A stretch of DNA of 64,000 nt from Piscicola geometra. Its lineage: Eukaryota; Annelida; Clitellata; Hirudinida; Piscicolidae. The notes beneath the pieces were generated by a model, which was given only the letters and a program-made list of their open reading frames with translations, did not search any database and was not told where the DNA came from. How positions within the stretch are numbered: the stretch's first letter is position 1; each line of letters opens with the position of its first letter. Location of the stretch: positions 6,595,801 to 6,659,800 of the forward strand of contig OX030957.1 in the NCBI GenBank assembly GCA_943735955.1, in the 5' to 3' direction. Shown one piece after another: positions 13,601-27,482 of this stretch. A program made the position numbers and the translations under genes.

Positions 13601-14207
13601 GCGAAGACATAGGCGGTGCAAGGAGGGATGACGAGGACGAAGAGGAGGTCGGCCATGGCGAGGTTCAAGAGGAGCATGTTGACGACGTTGCGCATGCCCG
13701 CCCTGCTGACGATGACGCCGATCACCAGCGCATTGCCCACCACGCCGACACACATGATGATGCCGAAGATGAAGGGAGTGATGAACTTGTTGAGGACGTG
13801 AGAGAGCTTCAAGGAGGGCTGCATGCTGCTGCTGCTGCTGCTGTTGCTGTTGTTGTGGTGGTCGTGTGCCTGCCTGTCTTCTTCAGCTGGCAGCTTCCTT
13901 GAGGAGTTGTTGTTGCTGTCGTTGCTGGAGTTGTTGTTTCGCTTCTTCAGTTTGTGCATGACTGCGTATATGTTGGGACGCTTCATAACTTTTGCAATCG
14001 GATTTGAACAAAGATTGTGGTTTTCATAAGTTTCATCGCAGACGTCGGAAAATATGCGTGGCTTTCGTTCTAAATGAAGGGATGTATCGCTGCTGCCGTC
14101 GCCACCTTCGAGCCTCATGTCAATTACGTTCAACGCAACCAAAAGTATTAGAATTATTTGTCTCATATTGTTTTAAATGAAATGATAAAACAAATATACG
14201 AAAACAG
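10700..14207 (-). CDS. Class A neuropeptide GPCR, allatostatin-A/galanin receptor type
   Basis: Seven-transmembrane receptor for an amidated neuropeptide, acting in the plasma membrane through G proteins. The coding exons are 14166-13592, 12655-12082 and 10924-10700 (575+574+225 nt, 457 aa). A fine acceptor (CTCTTCATTCAG at 14208) and an in-frame upstream TAA show that ATG 14166 is the start and that an upstream 5'UTR exon exists. The first 22 residues look like a signal peptide. An Asn/Ser-rich N-terminus reaches about residue 120. TM1 has GNALV, TM2 has NLAMADLL, and TM3 begins TSCRLMHYL after a disulphide Cys. TM6 has LLWLPV and TM7 has NSCVNPLIY, followed by FRQAF and Cys-containing tail residues. 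YVTVYTLVLIALVRFLTIVH shows VRF where DRY/DRF is expected (V224). Donors are GTCAGT and GTATTT. Subtype is inferred from motifs only; a related kisspeptin/galanin-like receptor is possible. Confidence 0.88.
11250..11325 (-). repeat. Dispersed repeat, copy B (in GPCR intron 2)
   Basis: On the minus strand ACGTGGCGTAAACC to GGAC (11297-11252) matches copy A at 2937-2982. About 9 of 46 positions differ. The ACA-rich flank is shared too. Confidence 0.6.
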
Positions 14208-17189
14208 CTGAATGAAGAGAAAAAAATTATGGTTTTATAAGTTTTACGGAACTTTCTTTTAGTGATTTCCTTTTGATTTTTAGATTATTATTATTTTTTA
14301 ACAAATCCAGCACAGTTTTCTTTTGTTACCCACTCGTCCGAGGTTAATTAAGTACTCCTATCGTTTTCTTTTTTTGCTTTGAGAGACATTCTTTTAACTT
14401 TTTAATAATATCAGTTTTTGATTTTTTTACTTTATAAACAGAGTTTTTTTTGAAACTTATAAAACTAGTATCCATAAAGAGAAAATTATTATCTTGTAAA
14501 CAAAAAATAAATCAATTTTAATTTTTTTGTTCAGTTCCAAATAATATTATGACTGAAAAGTCACATATCTACTTTTTTTAAAACTAACCTTCATCTAAAA
14601 AAATAATTAATGTATAAAAATTATTTAATAAATAACTGTTAAAAGTATGACAGAGTTTTTACGTTGCAATTAATATTGACATTTTAGAACAAATTTGTCA
14701 CGCTTTATATAAAGAATAAAAACTTCAAATTTCTTTATGAGACAACGCTATAGAAGGGCTTTAATAGGACAAAAGGTGATTGCTCTTCCCTTTTGAAACA
14801 AAACTCTCTATTCACTATTAGCGCGCACTCCTACAAGACTGAATGTTTCCTCTTATAAGAGTCAGGGAATCTAATTCGTTTACATTTTTTTCTCAAGTTG
14901 TGAGATCATTCGTCTTCAGTCTTTTTTATTAAAAGTAGACCACTTTACACATGTCTAAATCTTTCTCGGAAAATGTAATTATTATTTTTATGTCTTTGAC
15001 ACGTCTTAAATTAGGCTCGACGTCACAATTAAGAAAAGAACTTAAGATAAAAATGTCTAGAACACACCATCACTAGATGAATTTTTATTCAAGAACACAA
15101 CAAAACCATGCCAAAGTTATTAATGACGCAATTCACATTATTTCAGTTTCCACAATGTGCATATAACTTGACTTTTTTTTCCATAATTTCCTATTTGCTT
15201 TAAAGGTCATCGACAATATTCTGCATACCAACATTTGTATGAAAAAAGTTTCAAATTCCACAAAGAATGGCCTGCTTCATGGTGACAGTGCTGTCTTGCT
15301 TCTTTGTGCTCTTAACGAAAGTAAAGAACGAGCATTAATGTGTAACCCATTATGGGTTAACTGGGAAAAATGCTTGTTTATTATTTTTGTGCCAAAATAA
15401 TATTTTGTTTTCTATTTTGATTCAGATGAAAATGTTTAAAAAACTTTTTGTTGAACTATTTTTATTCTAAAGATTTCGTGAAAATTAAGAGAAGACATTT
15501 TATATAAAAATATGAATATTAAAAAACAATAGAAGTTTATAACTGCATGTATTCCCCTTTTAATTTAGACTAACCCCTTGATACGTATTGCATGCCTTAA
15601 AGTTTTTGAAATCATCACAGTTTAAAAAAAAGTATAAAGAATAAAATAATAAAATTATTTCGCAATAAACTTTAATTAGTTCAGAAAAAACTCCTAAATG
15701 TTATTAAACCTTAAAAATTTTTTTTGAAAATTCTAAAATATTTATGGAACTCTCAAAATGTTTAAGTTTAAAAAGTAATTTATTAAAAAATATTGTTACT
15801 TTATGGGATAATGGGTATTTGATGTTTAAAAAGAGAGAATAAAGTTATAGTGAATTTCTAAGAATTTTTCAAAGTGCAAGTTTGAGTAAACATTGCATTG
15901 TTATTTAGAAAGATGTTTGAGTAGAAGAAAAGAATTCGCGCCAAAGAATTCAAGAAGTTAAATTATTTTTTTAATTGAAAAACAAAAATTGTGAAGTTTC
16001 CACAAAATGTTGTACTTCCCATTCAATTAATAGTTTTTGCGGTTTATGAATAAAATGGAATAAATCTATGAATAAACATCAAATCTATCGATGAATTCTC
16101 CAAAACATATTTAATGAATCACTACAACCTTTTGAAAAACTTTTTATCAAAATAAATAAATTCTTTGGAAAAATATAAAATTATTTGACTTTAAATAAAT
16201 AAAATGAAATAATTTTACTAGAAAAAAAATTCATAAACATGTCTGAACATTATAAGTGTCCGATCATTATGGTGCCCGAAAAATTTGGTATTTCATGGTA
16301 TCTTGTTTTTAAATGTATTTCGTTCATAAAAGCTTCGAAACAAAAGATTTTTATTGAAAGTTTAAATATTTATTCAAATATGTTTTCGCTAAGCTGATAA
16401 ATCATTGTTGAAAATAAACGTACAACTTTTAAAACAGCCTCATTTAAAATAAAATTCTCGGTTTAATCAATTTAAGTGTGATCAATCTTGTTGAAAAATG
16501 GTATTCAAAAACGAACTAAAATAACGCTCGTGAGATGAAGGAATTCTTAGCAATGAGTATGATTTTTTTATAGTTTGCGCCTAAAAGATGGAAAATATGC
16601 TTCGTTCGAACAATTTTTCTCTATTTTAAATTAAAGTATAATTTGTTTTATATTTACAATTTTTATTTAATGTAAAACACCACGTACTAGGCGCACTATT
16701 TTGCCCTTATTTTTGCTGACAACAGTTTTCCAACAACGCGAACGTAAAAATTTTACAGGAATAAAATGATGGAAACTTCCGATATAAATTGATATTTTTA
16801 TTATATTTTTTGATGTTTTTTATTTATTCATTTGTTTGGCTAATTAGGAATTATTTTAATTGAGACTAAATAAGACATAAATTATGTGTTTTTAAAAATT
16901 TGATATTTAAATATAATAAAGTTACTTTATTTGTTTTGGAAAAAGTCTGACAAATTATTTTTACTTAACAAAAATATTTAAAAAAATATATTTTACTCTT
17001 ATATAATTACGAACTAATGGAGACCTCTCAAAAATAGGGTTATAGAAGATAAATATCCTATTACACTCTCAAAGTAGCACTCAGACAAATATTAAAACTT
17101 CTTTTTTAAATAAAAAAAAGAAAGTTTATTGACGTTTTTAACTCATGAAATACGCGTCAATAGGATCAAATTAAAACAGTTACTCTTAC
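14208..17189. other. A+T-rich sequence upstream of the GPCR coding exons
   Basis: If the exon at 17190-17250 is the receptor's 5'UTR exon, this is its first intron. Apart from the short frame at 15267-15338, no coding or structured element was seen. Confidence 0.5.
15267..15338 (+). other. Small open frame resembling a signal peptide
   Basis: ATG in the context AAAGAATGGCC opens a 23-aa frame starting MACFMVTVLSCFFVLLTK: hydrophobic core, small residues, then a Lys. A usable donor, AAA|GTAAAG, lies at 15320/15321. The islet is richer in G+C than its surroundings. It could be the first exon of a secreted protein or a small peptide gene. No partner exon was found. Confidence 0.25.
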
Positions 17190-17250
17190 CGAAACTTTGC
17201 GGCCTCAATGCCCACAGCACACACAGGACTGTAGAAATTTCCTTGCACGT
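17190..17250 (-). other. Orphan exon, possible 5'UTR exon of the GPCR gene
   Basis: On the minus strand TTTATAG (or GCAAG) precedes a 50-61 nt GC-richer stretch that ends TTTCG|GTAAGAGT, a consensus donor. One frame reads NFYSPVCAVGIEAAKF, but no family is evident. It lies between mevalonate kinase and the receptor, on their strand. The receptor's first coding exon has its own acceptor at 14208, so an upstream exon is needed and this is the best candidate. Confidence 0.45.
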
Positions 17251-17877
17251 CTATAAAATGCAATTATGAAATTATTTTTTAAGAGTTTTGTGTTTTTTGG
17301 AGGCACAGCGACAAAAATAATAACTTGATGAAAAATTAATATGAAACTTTGCAATCTCAATAAACTTTAAAAACTCAATAAACAATAAAGTTCTTTAATA
17401 AACATAAAATTACAAACGGACAAAAAGCCTCTTGGAAAAAAAGCCTTCGGATAAAATACCTTCTACAAAAAACCTCTTGGAGAAAAAGTCTCCTTGTTAA
17501 TATTTTAGTATCAATAAAACGGACTTTTTGTATAAAAAAAAAGATTTTTTTATAGATTCGTTTCACAATTTTTAAATAAATAAAACGGACTAAATATTTT
17601 TAAAATTACATAATTAAAACGAAATTTAATTTATCAAATACAATAGAAATTAATACAAATAGCATATTCTCTAAAAATAATTTTAGGTTATGAACGTATA
17701 TTTAATGGTCTTGGAGGAATAATGAAGAACATTATTATTTATTGAAATCGTGGAATTTAAAAATGTCTTCTTTTATGAAAAGATCAGTATTTCGATTGAT
17801 GAGTCCTACATGATGTTTTAGCAGAATGAAGGCATAGTTTGTGAATATATAAATGACAAAAGTTTGAAACAAGATAT

Positions 17878-20861
<2,984 letters not shown>

Positions 20862-21147
20862 TTGATATATATTTTCTTAGTTCTTATATAAAATTAGTTT
20901 TCTACTGGATTACTTTTTACTTCTTTCTCTTTAAATTTGATTAATGTTCAATTCCAATCGAAGTTCATTTTTTAAATTTTTTTAATAGCGCATAATTTGA
21001 TATAATTTGAGTTCATTAATACATTTATGATAAAAAAAACTTAAATCATAAAAAATAGAAATTATAAAATCATTTTATATTTACAGTTTTTGGTGTTAGT
21101 CTTTTTCTGTCAGTTTCGATTACATGGTTTTTAAATTGTAATTTAAA
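20862..21147. promoter_or_regulatory. Shared head-to-head intergenic region of MVK and DNAI2
   Basis: Only 286 bp separate the two start codons, which face away from each other, so both promoters and 5'UTRs must lie here unless upstream untranslated exons exist. The DNA is A+T-rich. No convincing TATA box, RFX/X-box or sterol element could be picked out by eye. Confidence 0.6.
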
Positions 21148-24100
21148 ATGGATGAAACCGAAGGTGTTAAAAAACTTCAAAAACTCGATGTTAGCCATTT
21201 GATTAAGTTTTATAAATTGTGGATATATATTTTTTCAAGTAAATTTTTTTTCCCAAACAGTTTAATACATCCTATACATATGGAAAGACTCGAAGTAATT
21301 TTGGAAGATGGTGTAACTTCCAAGATCAAAACAGTGAAATTATTATCGATATTCCACCTGATCCGAAAATATCGAAACTTTTCGTTGACGTTGAGCACGT
21401 CGAACAAGGAGTGATGGCGATTGTGCCGATGTCCTGGAAGGAAGTGATTACGAATAATTGTCTCATTTATTTTTCATTCAACATTAAATTCATAAACTCA
21501 AGATAGCAAATCTTTTCAGGTTAATACAAGTTACATCAAGAACACGGACACAGGCATAAACCATGTGGAGGGGGGCTGGCCCAAGGACATAAGCTACTTG
21601 GATGAGCAGCAGACCACCCGCTACCACAAGAAGGCCAAGAGGGAGGAGTCATACGTGCCCACCATGAACAACCTTTGCAATGTTGGAACTATATTCAATT
21701 AAATTTTTATTCCATTTTACAAACCACAGGCATTACAATATATTCTTCATCAAAAAGTTCATCCGTTATTGGAATGATTCTAGACTACGTAAATCGGATT
21801 TACACACAACCACAACTATTACAACTACTACTACCACAACCACCACCATTCAGCTGATGGAGTCCTGCATCAACCAGAACAACAGTCTGGACATCTACCA
21901 GAAGTACTTTGACGACGAGCCCACCATCGAACAGCACTGTGACATCAGCTCTCATGTCTTCGTCAATCTGTGGTGAAGCCACTCTCCTCCTACAACCTTT
22001 TAATCTCTTTCCTTCTGTTCATAGTTTATGAAATAGACGATTTACGCTTGAATATCGCCAATGTTTTTGGTTTTTTTTAAAATTAAACTACCACACCGAC
22101 AACGATACCATTGCAACCACAAGCACCAACACTCTAACCCTCCCCATCACACTCTCTCCAACCACACAGGGACCACAGTGGACAGAAGAGGAGTGTGTCA
22201 GGGTTGGCGTGGCACCCGGTCGACGGCGTTGAGAAGTTGGCGGTGGTTCATTGCGACCTCGACTACTCGGAAGTGTTGAAGCCATGCTACGACAGCTACA
22301 TTTGGAGGATCGGTGCGTGGGTGTTGAAGTAGGGGAGGGAATGGTGGGTTTATTTTTTGGGTGAATTAGTTTGTTCGGTTTATGAATTTATTTTGGTGAA
22401 TTTGGCTGGTGAGTTGATGCGTCAATGGATAAGTTAAAAGCTAGACTATCGAAAAGTAAGATACCCACAATTAAAATTAAGATCTATCTTAATCAAGAAT
22501 AAATATCAATAAATTCTTTTCTTCACCTTCTCTTCTATCTTTTTTCAGAAAATTCCTTCGAGCCCGAGATAACACTTACCCCTGGCAGTCCCATGCTGAC
22601 AATGGAGTACAACTACAAGGACGTGTATCTGTTGGCTGGAGGGCAGTACAATGGACAGGTGGTGGTTGAGTGCTTGTTTATGGCGATGAATGTGGTTGAG
22701 TTGGGGTAGTGGTGATAATGAATGTGGTGCGGGTTAAATGTGATAGTGGTTTAAGGGGGGTTGATTGTTGGGGTAGCTGATAGTGGTTGATGGGTGGTGT
22801 GTTTTAGGTAATTTTTTCGATTAAGCAATATTCATCAACCAAAAATAACCAACCAACGCCTTTACGCAGGTGGTTTTTTTCGACATCAGGAAGTCAAGCA
22901 AGCCCATCAGCTTCACTAACAAGGTGTCCAATCCCACTACCACTGCTGCTGCTGCTGCAATCTAAGTCCACTGACCACATCTAAATAACCCATCAAATTA
23001 GAAACCATAGATGGACCACAACAACAACAACCTCCTTACGTGAACTTTCCCATAAACTTCTCATCAAGGAGGTGTCGCACTTGGAGCCGGTGAACTCGCT
23101 GCAGTGGGTGCAGTCGAAGACAGGCTTCGAGTGCTTCACCACCTCCTCTGATGGACAGGTGTTTGGTGGTGGTTGGTGGGTGGAGGCTGGTGGATGCATC
23201 GGCTGCTGCTGCTACTGGCATCTTTGGCGACATCATTAGCACATTTCAAACGAATTCATCACAACGTTTTTCTGTCACCATCATCGCCTTGGTCCCACAC
23301 TCAACCCCATCATCATCAACACCACTAGCATCATCATAATCATAATCATCATCACCACGATCATGGCCGCCACCACCACCATAACCCTCCGCAACCATCC
23401 ACCCACCCACCCACCCACCCACCCACCCAAGCCACACCACACAAAGGTGCTCTGGTGGGACATGCGAAACCTGCAAGAGTGTGCAGACCAGATGTGCATC
23501 GACCCGACCAGACAGAACAACATCCGCATCGCCGAGGGCGGAGTCACCCTAGAGTACACCTCCACCGCGGTATGTGGGCTTTAGGGAAGGGGGTGTTGTT
23601 GTGGGCGGAAGGGAGGGGGGGGGGTTTGTAAGGGTGTTGGAGGAAGGGGTTGTCGAGGGCGGTGTCGTTGAGGTGGGTGTCTTGTGGGTGGGGAGGGGGG
23701 TATTGTGGGGAAGGAGTGGAAGTGTCATGTAGGTGTTTTTTATGTAGTTGTAATAAAAAAGGGAGGGTTGATTATGAGGTTAGATTGGGGAAGTCCTGGC
23801 AAGATTTTTGGAGGAGGGGAGATTAATAATAGTCAAAATCCCCGTTATACAACAAGAACCTGCAGTTTGAATAGTCAAGTTGACGATGTCATAATGATGA
23901 TGTCATAATGATGATGTCATAATGATGATGTCATAATGATGATGTCATAATGATGATGTCATAATGATGATGTCATAATGATGATGTCATAATGATGATG
24001 TCATAATGATGATGTCATAATGATGATGTCATAATGATGATGTCATAATGATGATGTCATAATGATGATGTCATAATGATGATGTCATAATGATGATGTC

Positions 24101-27100
24101 ATAATGATGATGTCATAATGATGATGTCATAATGATGATGTCATAATGATGATGTCATAATGATGATGTCATAATGATGATGTCATAATGATGATGTCAT
24201 AATGACGATGTCATAATGATGATGTCATAATGATGATGTCATAATGACGATGTCATAATGACGATGTCATAATGATGATGTCATAATGATGATGTCATAA
24301 TGATGATGTCATAATGATGATGTCATAATGATGATGTCATAATGATGATGTCATAATGATGATGTCATAATGATGATGTCATAATGATGATGTCATAATG
24401 ATGATGTCATAATGATGATGTCATAATGATGATGTCATAATGATGATGTCATAATGATGATGTCATAATGATGATGTCATAATGATGTCATAATGATGAT
24501 GTCATAATGATGATGTCATAATGATGATGTCATAATGATGATGTCATAATGATGATGTCATAATGATGATGTCATAATGATGATGTCATAATGATGATGT
24601 CATAATGATGATGTCATAATGATGATGTCATAATGATGATGTCATAATGATGATGTCATAATGATGATGTCATAATGACGATGTCATAATGACGATGTCA
24701 TAATGACGATGTCATAATGACGATGTCATAATGATGATGTCATAATGATGATGTCATAATGATGATGTCATAATAATGATGTCATAATGATGATGTCATA
24801 ATGATGATGTCATAATGATGATGTCATAATGATGATGTCATAATGACGATGTCATAATAACGATGTCATATTGATGATGTCATACACCTCGAACACCCCA
24901 GCCCACGAAGTTCATGGTGGGCACGGAGCAAGGCAACGTCTACTCGTGCACGCGCAGAGCCAAGCAGCCAGGTGACGCTTAGACTTTGAATTTTAGTTCT
25001 AATAAATTATTTATATGCCTATATTTAAATATAATTATAATGTTTGGTTTATCATGTTGAAGAGTTGAGTGATATTCGTTATAAATTATTTTTGAGAATC
25101 TATATAAGAAAACAACAATAAATCAGGCACACAACAACGACACAAAAAGCACACGCAAGAACCCTACAACGACTACAGCCACTAAAGACAACACAACACA
25201 CAGGCGAAAAGATAGGACAGCCCTTCTCAGAGCACACGGGACCAGTGTATCTGCTGCAGCGGAACAACCACGTGATCAAGACCTTCCTCACCGTCGGAGA
25301 CTACCATGCTGATGTGTGTCTGTGTGTATGCGTGGTGATGCAATCAAATACAATACAAAACGAGATCTTTAATTCGGAAAAGTCCCTATGTGGCCTGGTT
25401 GCTTTTTCGGTGTTGTAATTTTTTACAAATATTGGCATAAAAAATTAAGATTTATTAAGGAGCACAGCTCTGTGAACTGCCTTATAGAGACGCGTTAAAA
25501 AATAATAAATAAATGTCAGTTTTGTATAGCGCCCGGGCACGCAACTGAAGCGCCACTCACACGACATAAGTCGTGAAACACCGCATCATATACACTAGGT
25601 ATATGATAGCTCACGGTTGGCTGTACAGGGATTCGAACTGGCGACTTTTAAGTTGCAGGTCTAACGACTTACCATCTAAGCCAACCCGCTCGAATGAAAT
25701 ATCAGAAATATATTAATATTAAAATATATCGTCATATAATACAATATATTAAAAATATCTTAATATAGAATACAAATTGGAATATACAATGTAAAACTAT
25801 ACATTTTAACGAATTACAATTCAATGCAATACAGTGCAATATAAAATAGAAGACGCCAATAAAGTAGAATGAACTAGGAAGTGGATCGGTTCTGAGGTTG
25901 CTATTAACTCATACACTTGCCAGTTTTGCATACTTATCCACCAGCACCGCAGTATTACCACATGATTTATTACCCATCCCCCACGCACACACTCTTTTTC
26001 TCAAAGTTTCGCGCGTCTTTTTATATTAAATTTACGATCGTTGCGGAAGGACGCTTCGATTTTGGCGGGTTAATCGTAATTTCGAGTATATCGTCTGCGC
26101 AAGGAGTTGCATTCAGACTGCAGAGAGAGAATTAAAGCGCGGGGAAAGTAATTTGGCGCGGGAAAAGAAAGATGAATCACGTGACGAAGGATTGAATTAA
26201 TTGAGGCGTCAAGGCGCTACATTGCAGCGTGTATCCATTGGAGTTGGTGCATTCCTGGCGGAAGAGTATCCAGCGTTTAAAGGGCCATCAATTGCCCTCA
26301 GTGCCAGCCAATGTTTTCTTGTGTGTGTGTCGAGGCGGCATCAAGGCGTCCTTATAAAACACGCCGTAGTGTATTCGCGCCGTAAACTTTAATCTCTCCT
26401 TTGAAATGCTCAATGCGCCGCATTCATTAGGCGCCATCAGAGGCCTCATTCAACTTTATTACGCGCCTATTGCTTCATTCATCCCGCCATTTACTCCAGC
26501 ACCATTTCACTCCCTCCTCACCCCCTTCCCACAAACAAACAAACAAACAAACAGATCTGGTGCGAAGACTTCCCACACTCGCCTGTATGGAAGACGCCGT
26601 GAGTGCCACCACCACCACCACCACCACCACTACCTCACTTGGCCTGCATTACCGCACGCGCGCCACTAAATTATAATATAATATAATATAATATAATATA
26701 ATATAATATAATATAATATAATATAATATAATATAATATAATATAATATAATATAATATAATATAATATAATATAATATAATATAATATAATATAATATA
26801 ATATAATATAATATAATATAATATAATATAATATAATATAATATAATATAATATAATATAATATAATATAATATAATATAATATAATATAATATAATATA
26901 ATATAATATAATATAATATAATATAATATAATATAATATAATATAATATAATAATATAAATATTATAAGCTGTTCGTTTGGCGACAAATAGTTCCAATCA
27001 GTCGCCACTCTCTTGTTCCTTTTGCATCTTTCTGATAATCTTGACTTGCATTCCGAATAACTTTTATTTAATCAAATTTCAAGGCGAATGTTTTAATAAG

Positions 27101-27395
27101 ATAATTTATTATTATTAATTAATTTATTTATTTTAAAAAAAACTCATATACCTATTACTTATTTTTCTATCAACTTTGAATTCATTAATTTATTCATAAA
27201 GCTCGTCTAAATTAATGATCAAATTCCAAGCATCAATATTCCAAGCATCGATCTGTAATCACCCATCATTCCAGCTTCTCACACGTCACAATTTCATCAA
27301 CTACTTTTTTCTTTTTTTTCTATTTTATCATTTTAAATTATTCATAAGAATCCTTTGAAGTACCCTATTACTTTAATCACACAGACACACACACA

Positions 27396-27482
<87 letters not shown>

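Noticed and set aside
23886..24884. CRISPR-like array
   Set aside because: The 14-bp units are contiguous with no spacers; it is a minisatellite in a eukaryotic intron.
25615..25686. Functional tRNA gene on the minus strand
   Set aside because: The acceptor stem and internal promoter boxes are present, but the T stem and anticodon stem do not pair and a SINE body follows.
26649..27008. Ile/Leu/Tyr repeat protein
   Set aside because: The (ATAAT)n pentanucleotide read in frame.
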